64,000 nt of DNA, taken from NCBI GenBank assembly GCA_019775845.1, contig JADQAV010000020.1, positions 310,001-374,000 of the forward strand, read 5' to 3'. This document shows, one piece after another, positions 1 to 10,845 of the stretch. The translations under genes were made by a program, and so were the position numbers. Within the stretch, counting starts at the first letter, position 1. Each line of letters begins with the position of its first letter. This DNA comes from Myrmaecium sp. VS I D KN 1. Its lineage: Eukaryota; Ascomycota; Dothideomycetes; Valsariales; Valsariaceae. The notes under the pieces are model-generated. The model ran no database searches. It was given only the letters and a program-made list of their open reading frames with translations, and was not told the DNA's origin.

Positions 1-42
1 GAGGGCCAATGTCCTATCGAAGAGTCCGAAGGTGTTGCATAC

Positions 43-126
43 CTCAGGTTTCTTATCCGCAGATGTCGCTGCATCCTTTGCCCGTGGCGGCGCGCCTCCA
101 AAGAAACTCCTTATATCACGCGGCAT
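43..126 (-). CDS. RFC1: RFC1, replication factor C large subunit (first exon only)
   Basis: First exon of a gene that leaves the window on the left. It starts at the ATG at 126 and runs 28 codons to 43, where a GTATGC donor opens an intron that continues past position 1. The peptide begins MPRDIRSFFGG, closely like the N-terminus of fungal Rfc1, the large subunit of the clamp loader that places PCNA on primed DNA. The IRSFF core resembles a PCNA-interaction (PIP-like) box. The AAA+ and BRCT domains that define Rfc1 would lie outside the window, so the identification rests on this short signature alone. The gene is head-to-head with the mitoribosomal L16 gene, with about 270 bp between start codons. 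Confidence 0.65.
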
Positions 127-397
127 AGTATGCTGGAGATTTTCGCGACCGTCTTGGAATTCGGCGGATTGGGAGTTTTGGGGGGTAATATGTGAGAGCC
201 GGATCTGCTGTAGGATGGCACAGGGTTGCCTGGCACGTATATAGTGACGAGCTTGCGCGCGCGCCTGCCTGACTGCGACGCGTCCGATCCAGGCCCCCGT
301 CATGACGGGTCCGCCCGGTTAATGATCGGAGCAAACCATAATCCGCCCCGATGACCGAGAGGTCTTGGCGACGCAACCGCCGCGACCATGTGAAGCG

Positions 398-1243
398 ATG
401 CTGCTGGAGAGATTGCTGAGGAAGGGTAACGCTCAAGATGCCGGTAACCATATCACCGCTATGCACCTCCTTTCAGCGGAGCCTATGTGGCCTTGCTGCG
501 AAGGGACTCGGTCGTGGGTGATATTCAGCTCACCTTTTGGTCCAGTGCGCGCTAATCCGTCTGCAATCAGTCCCTAAGACCTTCCTCGCGGCCCCTTCCT
601 TTCGCACATTTTCCTCCAGCGCGCAAAGCCAGAACTGGCTGATGCCCCAAGCTGGTGAGAGCAAGAAATCCCGTAAGGGTCGCCCCCGGGTACCGATCGG
701 AGGCTCGACCCGCGGCACCACCGTAGTCTGGGGTGATTATGGTCTCCGCATGCGCGACCACGACCGACGCATATCTGCCGCGCAGCTCAGAGTCGCCGAA
801 GACACGATCCGGAAACGATTGCGTGGGATGAAGTTTCGCCTCTATATGAGAATAGCCGCCAACATCGGTGTCTACACATCAGGAAACGAAACTCGTATGG
901 GAAAAGGAAAAGGAAGTTTCGACCATTGGGCCAGCCGTGTCGCCGTGAGCAAGATCATTTTCGAGATCAAGGGCGATGTTCACGAGCAGGTTGTGAAGGA
1001 TGCGTTCCGTTTGGCTGGCAATAAGCTACCAGGTGAGACCTCGTACTCGCAACTTTCGGACGGGTCCCATATCTGACTTTTCGATGCAAACCAGGCCTTT
1101 ACGAGTTTGTGAAGAAGGGTGACCCGCCAGTCATGGGTATAACAAAGCTCGGAAATGGTGTTACTGTGGAGGAACTCAAAAGGCCTCGGCGGAAGCTTCC
1201 ACTGGAAGAAACTGCAGCTCGTCTACCGTCAGCATCAGCTTGA
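398..1243 (+). CDS. MRPL16: Mitochondrial large-subunit ribosomal protein L16 (uL16m)
   Basis: Exons 398-425, 529-1032 and 1095-1243 give 226 residues. uL16 sits near the peptidyl-transferase centre and binds tRNA and 23S-like rRNA; this copy is the mitochondrial form. The family core is clear: RKGRPRVPIGGSTRGTTVVW, then the MGKGKGSFDHWASRVA block and VKDAFRLAGNKLPGLYEFVK, the last read across intron 2. The first exon (MLLERLLRK) was chosen because its GTAACG donor and the TTCAG acceptor at 528 restore the frame exactly. It yields a basic, Ser/Arg-rich presequence ending FRTFSSSAQSQNW, as expected for mitochondrial import. Exon 1 is less certain than the rest. Confidence 0.9.
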
Positions 1244-1732
1244 AGCATGCAATCTCGTGGAAAAGGGCTTTATCGAAGATGTAAGGCTGTTTGATTGCGC
1301 CAAAATCGCAAACCTCTGCTAGAATTTCACCGCAGCGCCACTTGCTAGGTTGGGGGTTTCTGCGTTGCTTCAGGTGCCATAATATATGGACCTCAAGCAT
1401 GTACCATATCGACTGTTGTACTCGTAATTAGGCTTGTTCAAGGCGTCAGGGCGGGAGGCAGAGCACAACAAGGCCGTAAAGTAAATATCGCTTGTTTAGC
1501 TCAAAATTATATGCATTAAAACGCCAGTCCGTGGTATAGAGCCGTCGTCAAACCCCAGCCATGATGCGGGAGAAACCACATAATCAGATGTCCTTTCCGA
1601 GCCCATACACTGCCGTACACCGTCCTAGGTACAACTAGGGTGATCCTGTATTACTCAACATTGTGTGTAGCAATCCAGTCGCTAACACGCTTGAATAGAT
1701 CGGTAGTTGCTAGTATTCGATGTATAGCGCAC
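1244..1732. other. Convergent 3' intergenic region
   Basis: This holds the 3' ends of MRPL16 (+) and the RasGEF gene (-). It is moderately AT-rich. I see no convincing gene, repeat or RNA in it. Confidence 0.5.
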
Positions 1733-4700
1733 CTATCGCTTAAACCAATTGAGGCCACCCGTGCCCTTAGTTGCGCCAGCTTCCAGGTGGACGCTCCGCT
1801 CATAAAGTTCCTAGATCCTCATCAACAAGCTATTCAGGTAACTTACGAACCAGTTAGAGAAGCTTACCTCGTCGTCTTTCTGGATGGCAATATCGAGTAT
1901 CAGCTTCCGAATTTCATCGTTTCGCGGGAACGTAGGGTATGGCGTCCCTTGCGCCTTCTGGACGCCTACGATCACCTCGCCCATAATCTCGAACTTCTTC
2001 CAGTTGATTCTTTCCCGCCCAACTATGCCGCCTGGGGGTGCTTCCCTTGAATCACGAGTTCCGGCACCACCGGTGAACACAGATACTCCCGGATGAGCCA
2101 TGGGTAGGTTTGCACTCTTTCGGTCACTGATGAAGGTCGAGTTTCCTTCATTCGTCGAAACGAGATCTCTGCGATGTAATGGCAGGTACGGGATCCGTTC
2201 TCCAGATGAGTTCTCCCATGCCAAGCGATATGCGAAGTGTGATTTTTGGCTGCCCATGAGGATCTCTAACTTCATGAAATCCTTCGCTACGCTTGGATTC
2301 ACTAGTTCCCGAGTGGCGACAAGACGATGGACTGCAGTCCCGTTGATGCCTGCCAAGATAGCTCCCAATGAGTTGTAGTTGTTGAGTTCTCTGACTTTCC
2401 TGGCAATCTTCATCCACTTCTCCAGCATGAGCGCCCGATGCTTTGGTTTTTCCCGGAAGAGAATGTAGTTCGACACCACATAAGCTAGGTGATTGAAGTG
2501 ATCAATCATCCTGTTCACATTGTCCAGGCTCTTGCACTTCTTCTTATCTTCATTGCTGAGGCTGACATGTCTTATCAGGTCGCGGGGGCGAATAGAGGAA
2601 AACATGACCCAATCAATCCGAGTCAATTCCTTGGCGATATTCTCTTCCGATTCGTTCATCAAAAGATGCCAGTGTATCTTAGAGCACTGGGTCCGGGGGA
2701 TTGGCACTAATAGTTTGGCTTGACGCTGCGCATAGTCCACGTTGCCGAGCATATTTTGTGAAGAATGAGCAGGCGGTAACAGGGAGTTGCTGGATATCAT
2801 GGTTTCAGGTCGGGAAGAGCGTTGATTGTCGTCAAACAAAGTCCCATCGAGTATCTTGACCGCATCTAAATCCTCGCCACGCTCGTCCAGCGCCGTGGTA
2901 AAGCTGTTGCTAAGATCCTCAGGTTCTCTGTTTTTATCGCAGCATGCCCAATCAGTATCGTCATCTTCGACCACAAAATCCAGATCGTGAAGCATCTCGC
3001 GTGCTGCAACGGAAAATATCCTCTCGCTGGCCAGGCCGGAAACGAATCGTCGCATGTTCCGCCTGGTAGTCTGGTACGCAAAGTCTCCGGGGTAAAACCT
3101 GATCCATTGCTCTAAGATGGCCAGATGCCGTAACTGAACGATTGCACGTATCATCCTTGGATTGGTATCCTCCTGTACAGCCTCGAATCTTTGGGTGATG
3201 GCCTCTAGCAATTGCCCAGGGGTAGCGAATCTCCGGTATAATGCCAAGAATATCGCGACAAACTTGGAGTCGTTCTTGGAAAGAGGCTGCGCCAGCAAAC
3301 GATCCACCAGCTGGTCGAAGGTATATCCTTTTTCATCCGATGGGAGGTCAGATATCGTGCTTTCATTATCGTCGGCGGTAGACGGTCTCTCCGAAATTGG
3401 TGAATCATAGTCGGCACAGTCTTCAAAATCAAGAAAAGTGCGAGTGGATTCGTTGCGTTTGTGGAGATGCAGTCGAATATTGCCAGGGAACCTGTGTTCG
3501 TTCTCATCTTCATAAGCAGCTGGCATCATGGACATCAGCTGAGATCCAGAAAACTCGGAACTAGCTCTTTCGTGACGATTGACCACTTGATAGGAGGGAT
3601 ACTGAACAGCGGATGAGTTGGCCCGCCGGCGACTTGCAGAGTCTTTCTGCAAAGTCTCAGAATCTGAGGAAAGTCAACAGAGGTACACATGAACGCTGTC
3701 TCTTGTCCTACATATTGGCCAAGCTTACAACGACACATTGACTTATTTATTGACTTACCACTTCGCGAAGACACAACGGCGCGGAGAATCTCAGACAGGC
3801 ATTGCTTCTGAACGTCGGAGGAAGTTCCCGAGGCTTGAAAAACAGGTATACCGTCTAAGATGTCCCTTACTTTTTCCTCGATGGCCTCAGCATTTGCTGT
3901 TTTGTGCGCTGACTGGTGATCAAACTGGCAGGTAACTAGGGCACATGGAAGCGACGCTCTGCGCACTCCATCTGTATGTGATAACTATCAGTACGCTGTC
4001 ACGTTGAAGGACTTCATCCTGCGATGTCCCCTAAGAGGTTGCGCTCCGAGCAGTGGTTTAACATACTCAAAGCTTGTCGTACTTGCGCCAGACTTTCTTG
4101 GCGCATCGTATCGCATATGATGACCACGGCGTCAACCATTGGAAGCTCGACACCCTCTATTCTTCTTGGCCAAGTGAGCTGGTCGTCGCAGCCAATTCTG
4201 ACAGCGTCGAAAGACAATTCAAACAGCTTCACCGCATAAAGATTACCATCGACTGCGATATCATTTCCGACAACACTGGACGTTAGCTTTGGCAGACCGA
4301 GGGCTCGCTGAATGAATGTGGTTTTGCCTGCAGCCTGGGAACCCAGCACGCATATGTTGATGTCTTGCATGTTCGTCGTCAGTGACTGTGGCTACAGGAA
4401 TGGCCATCAGTAAAGCGGAGCCCAATCAAGCGGCATCATTGCACGTACTGGAGGCATGGGCTGGGATTGCGCCGGCCGCACGTTCGTTGAGCTTGGTGGG
4501 CTATGGTTCGAGTGCATATGCCCTTTATCCGGAGAGCTGCAGATTGGCTCGACTGACTCGATAGCCGGCGATAGGGGAGTAAAACCTTGGGGTTGTAATG
4601 ACTCCCGGGCTCTCTCCTCGTCGTTCTGTTTCCACTGTTTCACTGAACCGGTCGCGGAGTCTTGCCTGCCGGACGCATGCAGCCGATTCCCGGTGACTAA

Positions 4701-4883
4701 AGGGGCTGAATGTGCGCGCGCCCCTAGTGCAGGACGTTTCGGGACCGTCTTCTGCATACTCCTGGCATCTTGCGAGGATACGTCGTAGGATGTCGGCGAG
4801 TGGTTAAGTATCTTGGATGGGGAAGGCCTAGGTGCTTGCTCTGCAGGGCAAGCTTCGCCGGGCTCCTGCATGCCAGGGCTCAT
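1733..4883 (-). CDS. GTPase-like domain fused to Ras guanine-nucleotide exchange factor
   Basis: Exons 4883-4449, 4391-4067, 3971-3759, 3663-1868 and 1810-1733 join in one frame to about 948 residues. Residues 1-145 are Pro/Ser-rich and disordered. Residues about 154-300 form a small-GTPase-like fold with a clear P-loop (GSQAAGKTT, 162-170) and TCQFD (267-271) where NKxD is expected. RasGEF_N is at about 436-560 and the catalytic CDC25-homology domain at about 660-945, with INGTAVHRL and the usual C-terminal EELYERS helix recovered across the last intron. RasGEFs load GTP on Ras-like proteins at membranes. All four introns have GT..AG ends, and phase matches at each joint. The start at 4883 is the first in-frame ATG; an additional upstream exon cannot be excluded. 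It is divergent to the GNAT gene. Confidence 0.88.
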
Positions 4884-5496
4884 TCGGTTCCTGAGGCGAC
4901 GTTGCGAGGCGGGGTTCCTGTAGCCGCCTATGTAGATGTGGACGGGCGACCCATTGGATTGATACCAACGAGATCGAAGCTGTTCCCCCGTTCAGAGTAA
5001 GGACGAAGGCGATGAAGCTGAAAGTGTAGGTATCCACATGACTTTCCAAGGTAGCGAGCAGTGACGGGAGCTTAAGGTACTGAGACCCTGCCAAGATCAT
5101 CGGAGGAGGCCACGGAGTCGTCTATGTTCCCATGTCCGTCCGTACTTTTCCTCCTTGAAGATTCCTGCTGGGCTGCTCCTACGGGGTACTTTAGTACCAC
5201 ATTCCCTTAAAAGTGTGTAGGTACCTAAGGCAAATTACCTAAGGTAAGTTACCTGTAGGTATGTAGGTTGTAGTAGCAAAGTAGCTTGATCAGTTACCCT
5301 TTTTTTGTCCTTATACAACCAATTTCTACAAGCCCCCTTTACAAAGTGGCACCGTTACAATCAGTTCGTCCGGATCAAACCCTTCTGTCTTCCTCCCTAG
5401 TCTCCAGAACGTCTGAGAAATCAACTCCTACATACATCAGGGTTCCTTGGCACGAAGTCCACCAGATATCAGAGCCGCAACCGAGGCGACATCAAG
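4884..5496. promoter_or_regulatory. Divergent promoter, RasGEF (-) / GNAT (+)
   Basis: The 613 bp between two start codons must carry both promoters. It includes a cluster of TACCTA/TAGGTA words at 5219-5271 (listed separately) and a pyrimidine-rich stretch at 5300-5410 before the GNAT start. Confidence 0.5.
5219..5271. repeat. Cluster of TACCTAAGG / TAGGTA inverted words
   Basis: GTACCTAAGG, TTACCTAAGGTAAG, TTACCTGTAGG and TATGTAGG follow each other within about 50 bp, giving overlapping imperfect palindromes centred on CCTAAGG. Related words occur at about 16980-17037 and 25360-25735 in this window. Confidence 0.5.
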
Positions 5497-6308
5497 ATGG
5501 CCAGGCAGGCGTACGAGACCTTTGCAAGCAATCAGATGACGGACCAGATGCTTGCCGAAGCCGCCGCCCTCTTCAGCGAGAACTATGGCATATGGGGGCC
5601 GCTTTCAGGCAGAGCGGGTAAGTCAGCACGGCTCTATTCCTTCTCCTACTTAATGCCGTGTTCAAGGGCAACGTGTCAAGCTTAATCCACGCCGGCTGCG
5701 AGAACGATATCTTCCCGCCGGTGCTGCGAACTTCTATACCCGGGTCACCCTCGATGGAAACCTCGCCGGGCATGCCCTCACGTGTCGCTGGAAATGTAAT
5801 GGCAAGACCGTCTGCTGGATCACTCAGTTAGTGGTCGACAAGAAGTACCGCGAGCGTGGACTGGCGAGCGGCCTATTGAGATCGCTAAGGGCAGAGGAGG
5901 AAGCCGATATATATGGGATCATGAGTTCCCACCCTGCTGCATGCTTGGCGGCAGTAGCTGCTCTGGGGAGTGCGTATAATCTTTCCTTGTCTTGCATCAG
6001 CAGATTCTCATCTTGAGCAGCGACCATCGAGAAGATGAGCCTCGAATTCATCACTCAGCACGCCCAAGAAGTCCTGAAAAAATGCTCCAGTATCGTATGT
6101 CAGAGAGGCGATTCTGCGCGGTAGCATATTCGACATGAATGATACCAGTGGTCTTGTCTCAGGTGTCAATACCGAATTCTTCGTGGACCATACGGAGCCA
6201 GTAGGGGTTCTGAGGAGAGTCCGGGAGACCTGGCAGTGGCCACTTGGGGATCTACCGGAGGGACACGAGTATCTTCTGATTTTCCCGGGTAAACACCGTC
6301 GATCATAG
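5497..6308 (+). CDS. GNAT-family N-acetyltransferase with apparent frameshift
   Basis: Exons 5497-5617, 5667-5969 and 6021-6308. The protein resembles fungal GNAT-like proteins of about 235 residues: MARQAYETFASNQMTDQMLA at the start, then KLNPRRLRERYLP, the acetyl-CoA loop region WITQLVVDKKYRERGLASGL (the QxxGxG-like turn), and SSHPAACLAAV. The substrate is unknown. In exon 3 the frame carrying IEKMSLEFITQHAQEVL ends at a run of six A (6077-6082). The homologous continuation (SYVREAILRGSIFD, then SGVNTEFFVDH and PEGHEYLLIF) lies in the next frame, so one A too many separates the two halves. No intron restores the frame. It is either a sequencing error in the homopolymer or a recent inactivating mutation. 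The first intron ends in a less common AAG acceptor. Confidence 0.75.
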
Positions 6309-6666
6309 TTGCGCTGTCAGCAAGCTCTTCTGCCGTTGCTAGGTACTTAATATGTTGTGGTACTCCATCGTTATTCTCCGATAGGTTGCTATCGCTTAGA
6401 ACATCATCACATGGAAGATCTCGTTAAAGGATACACAATTACAATGAGCAATCGAGCATCTGACCATTCATATTCTAAGATGCCTCTGATGAAAGTCTGA
6501 CTACTTCACCCTTGTCACGTTGCCCTTAGATTCCCGCAGAACTTGCTAGATGTTGAATTGAAAATATGCGCAAGTCCAAGAACAAGTGGTTCAGAAAATC
6601 CTGCAATTGCGCCGCTTTCACGCCGAAACTGCCTCAGGAGATTGTATCAGCCGGCTTGTTTTAAGC
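6309..6666. other. Convergent intergenic region
   Basis: The 3' flanks of the GNAT (+) and BYS1-type (-) genes. No further gene or repeat is seen. Confidence 0.5.
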
Positions 6667-7182
6667 TTACGCACAGAGCGTCAATGTCAAGTTCGAGTCG
6701 GAGCTACACGCTTCCGTCTGATCTCCAGCAGGCTCGGTTCCAGCGCTCCTGCTAAGGCGTCAGCATGCGGGAACACACGGCCGTTGAAGGTTTCCAGCTT
6801 ACCAAGTAATCTTGGAACAAGTCTGGTCTGAAGGTGCGATCTCCAGCTTCTTCCCGGCGAATTGATCGCCCATCACATCCGATAGATCGTACCAGATCGT
6901 ACCGGGATCCAACGTGTAGGAAAAGATGGTTTGGGGCTGTGAGTCGCTAAGGCTCTGGCTTGTCTTAATTTTGAGTGCAATTCCTCCAGTAACGGGGTCT
7001 CTGCGATAGGTCTCGCTGTACGTGCCACCGGTGTTCACGGTTTGCCTCGCTCCCACAGTCGAGCCCACAGACCAGACGTAGACGGTGTTAGAGCATTTGT
7101 TGAGGATATTGGCCGTTCCGACGGCGCTGGCAAAAGGCGCGAAGGCCGCAACTGAAGCGATGGCAATCTGATAGAAGTGCAT
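6667..7182 (-). CDS. BYS1-domain secreted protein (thaumatin-like fold)
   Basis: Exons 7182-6803 and 6748-6667 give 153 residues. The start at 7182 gives MHFYQIAIASVAAFAPFASA, a classic secretion signal with a cleavage site after about residue 20. The mature part carries the BYS1 family pattern (ANILNKCSNTVYVWSVGS, GGTYSETYR, LEIAPSDQTCSKITW). The C-terminal SNLTLTLC is recovered by a 54-bp intron with a GCTGAC branch site and GCAG acceptor; without the intron the protein would stop early. The family is named after the yeast-phase protein BYS1 of Blastomyces and is common as small secreted or cell-wall proteins of moulds; its molecular role is not established. Four or more cysteines suggest disulfides. 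Confidence 0.85.
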
Positions 7183-7996
7183 GATGGTTTCTGAATCAGT
7201 GAGAGAGGACCTTTTCGAGGATGATGTGAGTATGCTGCGAGCTATCCAGGCGGAGCTCATGCTTTAAGTATTTTGGATTCTTCTCCATTGCTGCGAAGGC
7301 GTGAGAGTAGTATGACGCAAGGGAATACGGCCCTCGTATCCCATCAGTGGATCGAGAGCATATGATGTCCGTGTCTGATGTGAAAATATTAACCGGCATC
7401 CTGCATTCACGTCCCTGTTGCTCGGCAGCTGCAGGACTGTGCCACAGAAGTCCCAGTTCCGCTCGGTTGCCGCAGGTCTCCCTTGTGCACCGACAAGAAT
7501 AAGCGTGAGGTGAGTTGAGAACACGAGAGCAAGGGTTACATACTTGCAAGGGGGACGTATGCACAAGATGGGTCAGCCTCGCTGTGAATCCTAATAATTT
7601 TCCAAGGTGATGTCGCGGCCCATTCCATCGTAAGCCAGCTCGAAGCGGCCTTGCCTCGTAAAACTTTTGAAGATCTGCACAGCGCCCTTGGGTGCTGCGG
7701 GTGCAGACTCTCGGAAACTAAGGCAGGTCATGCTACCTTAAAGAAAACCTTAAAGCGGATTCCCATCGCGTTACTTCTCCGTATGATATACGAGGTTGGG
7801 GGCTGAATAGTACGTACCTCACATCTCATCATGCATGCACCGTTTGCTCTACCCCGCATCTCCAGCTTTATGATCCTAGCCGGCATTCCCGTCCCAGCCG
7901 ATCTCGGCCCTTTCCGGAAGGCGAAGTTACTGCTTCCAGCTGCATTCCGCGAACCGAGTCTTGTATTTGGTGCTTGAATTCCAGTTGAAAAATGCT
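7183..7996. other. Intergenic region between two minus-strand genes
   Basis: Upstream region of the BYS1-type gene and 3' flank of the transcription-factor gene. Overlapping open frames of 70-120 codons at 7196-7566 lack family signatures and are probably chance. Confidence 0.4.
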
Positions 7997-9958
7997 TCAT
8001 GACCAGCCCCAGGCTTCTTTCAGATGAGTCTGTCTATATATAGGGATATTGATTAGTGTCAGGCGACGCTGATCCCCTACGGATGCTTACGTCGTAGATG
8101 TAGGCCAAGCGTGTTGATATTCAGTTTGAACCAGTATTTGGAGCAGAGCTTCTTGCTCGGCACGTACGGTGAATCGATCGCCCGCCATGGCAATAGCCAT
8201 GCATGCAGTGCTACGAAGAATCAGCCTGGCGGATCTCGCGAGGAAGACCCAGCTAGAATGTCACTCACACATGGTTCAGGGGCATGCGACTATTGGACTC
8301 TGCTAGACCACAAAGCTCTTTAACAGCTTGTCTGATCTCTTCCTGTTGTCCAAGCTGTCAGATTGATTTTTGGAAAGTCCAATGGTTTCACTGACATCGA
8401 TGGAACGCAGAGCTGCCCTCTGACCCGGTCCTAGCCTTGGGATTTTCGGGTTGTGTGCCGTGAGTAGGATCCTGGAGAGACAATACTGCTGCAGTCCGAC
8501 CACTACTGCATCGTCCAAATGCCAAATCTCGGGGAACACCTGACCTCCCTGTGCGCCGGCATAGAACATGGGCTGAAACGATGCTGGTTTTAAAGCAAAC
8601 CACTGAGAGCTATAGTCAAGCAATCGATTATAGGTGGTTACACCATGGTCGCCGTCGCCAAAGCAGTATCGTAGGACATCCGCACAGTGGAGAATGATTC
8701 GCTTCGTCCAAGTATAGTTGTCGGTGGGGTGAAAGGACCGGTCAATGTTACAGTCACCAAGGACGGGAAATACGGAACGCTGATTAACAAAGGCCATATG
8801 GATCTCCTGTCGAAGCGCGGTCCAGAATGTTGCCTCTCGCAGCCCTCCAGTTGTAACAGAGAATACTTCGGTACTCAGTAACACGGAGGTTCCAGTAAGT
8901 TGGGTCTGCATATCTGTGCCGGTTAAAGGAACTAAGCCATATGTTAGTAAGCTTCAACTCCGAAACATCGATTTATCGAAGTCGAGGGATCGTGCTGTAA
9001 AGCTGGGGTTTTGTATTGACCTTCTATCTGTTCCAAATGTCGCAGGACAACTATTGCAGCTAGTACGCCCTCGTCCGTGAGAGCTTCAGCGTTGCTTAAG
9101 AGGGGTATAAGACTTCTAAGGCATTCCTGCTGGTATCGATCCGCTACGAGAATACCAATGTCGCTCGAGCGACTAAGCTGGCGTGCAGACACTGCAAATA
9201 TTGCGCTGAGGAGCGGAGGGCATACTGCAGCCTTCTGAGGAACAACCGTTGCAAAGTGTCTTTTGGAATCGCACAGATCAAAGCACCCTGCCAGCTCCTC
9301 AACGAAATATCGCATCAGATTGGCTTGATTCCTGTCTTGAAGAGGCCATATCGGTGATTTAAGATACATGCCCGGCCAGTCTGTAGAGGGTTCCGATGGA
9401 GGCGCAATTTGGTCGATCGAAAGCGAGGTTGGTGGCACTTCTAATGGGATTGACGAAGCATCGTTTGCTGGAGGAAGTGAGATCGCCTCTGTAGTATGCC
9501 CGTCTCCTCCGGTAGAGGGATTATGCAAGATCATGCCAGGGTAGGCGGAGTGATTGCTTTCTTTCGAGACATCTTGGAGGAAATTGGGGAATGAGGGGAC
9601 ACGCCGTCGCTTGCTGGGAGTTATGGAACTAGATGAACTTGCTTCGGAAGTCACATTGGTGTTTCGGAGCGTGCCAGATGATTGCGAAGGCGAAGGATCC
9701 GGGGCATGCGACCTGGATGTGGAATCTTTGGCGACTCCTGATGACCTAGCTTCACCCTCATCCACTTCGGAATCCTGTCCATTTTCGTAGATGCTAACTA
9801 ATTCTTGGGTTTCATCAATGAAGTTAAGGTTATGCGATGTTTTACACCAGGGCTGGTCTTTAGAGAAGTCAAACTCGCTTTTCCGTAATCCAGATTCCTC
9901 GGACTGGGGGACACTACAAGTTTTGGAGGTCAGCCAAAATCAATTCCTCCGGGTCCAT
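7997..9958 (-). CDS. Fungal_trans_2 transcription regulator
   Basis: Exons 9940-8967 (5' limit uncertain), 8913-8396, 8342-8269, 8210-8091 and 8033-7997. The last four joints are well supported: the family's C-terminal half emerges in one frame (EEIRQAVKELCGLAESN, VTACMAIAMAGDRF, EQEALLQILVQTEYQHAWPT, HLKEAWGWS). The N-terminal part has a basic SKRRR patch (possible nuclear signal), Ser/Pro-rich linkers and the LMRYFVEELAGCFDLCDSKRH block that opens the Fungal_trans_2 domain (PF11951). This domain is normally linked to a Zn2Cys6 DNA-binding cluster, but no such cluster is visible upstream. The first exon joint is weakest: a GTTTCG donor with a TACTAAC branch site and either of two acceptors (8913 or 8931). 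The ATG at 9958 (MDPEELILADLQ) is one frame away from the rest, with a T4 run at 9921-9924 between them. Confidence 0.75.
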
Positions 9959-10845
9959 CCTACACAAAACATAAATGATTGATGGCAAATGGTATATAGC
10001 TCAGCACGGAGAAACATACGATCCCAGAAGAACTGGATATAGGATTATAGTATGAGCGGATAGGACGATGTAGATCGAGAGTGAAGAAGACAAGGAAGCT
10101 GTCCACGGGAAAAAAACTGAGGGGGTGAATGCACAATGTACAGACTACGAAGACGGGACTTTATGCAGTATCAGTACTTATGACCTTACCTGGGATTTAA
10201 TCCGTGTCGGAAGCGTATGTTATATCCCCGTACACATTCAAGGCCGCTTTTCAGACATCGAGAACAAGAAGGTTTCTGTTCGTCGCCTGCCCAGTACCAG
10301 GTCAGAATAGATGTGAATGAACAATTTAGTGGAACGTAATGCTTACACTTAAGGTGCCTTGGTAAATATGAATTAGCTAGTTATTCAACACCAGTGAAGA
10401 AGACTGAGCGGCCACGACTTACCTAACCCGGCAACTCTGGGGAAGAGGAAGGATTAGGAAAGAGATTGAGACTTCCGAACGAGAAGGGCCTTACATGACA
10501 TCCAGTCCGCGTCCGTGGTGTTGATAATGACATTGATTGAGCGGCAGGGGCGGGAGGGCGCATACAATGTCCTGTTCAACCGATTAGGAAATTGCCCTTG
10601 CGGTTCTGAACTTCAAGTTTCCAGTCAGGCCAAGATAGAAGGGGTAGCCGATGTTTGCTGAATAAGCCGTCCAGTTTGGGTGAAGGTATCTCGCGAAAAA
10701 TATCCCCGTTTCAGGGTCAAGGTGTAAAAGCAAGCAACCACAGTATTTCGCACGTCTTTGAGAGTACAGCAGAAACACCGATGCTTCTTATCAACTGGTG
10801 GACAATATTCTTGCGCTTCTCGTTACTTTTCATTCAAAATATGGT
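9959..10845. other. Intergenic region upstream of the Fungal_trans_2 gene
   Basis: Between the regulator's 5' side and the 3' end of the epimerase gene. A GTATGT...GTGTAG segment at about 9960-10020 on the minus strand has the look of a 5'-leader intron. No Zn2Cys6 exon, RNA gene or repeat is seen. Confidence 0.4.
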
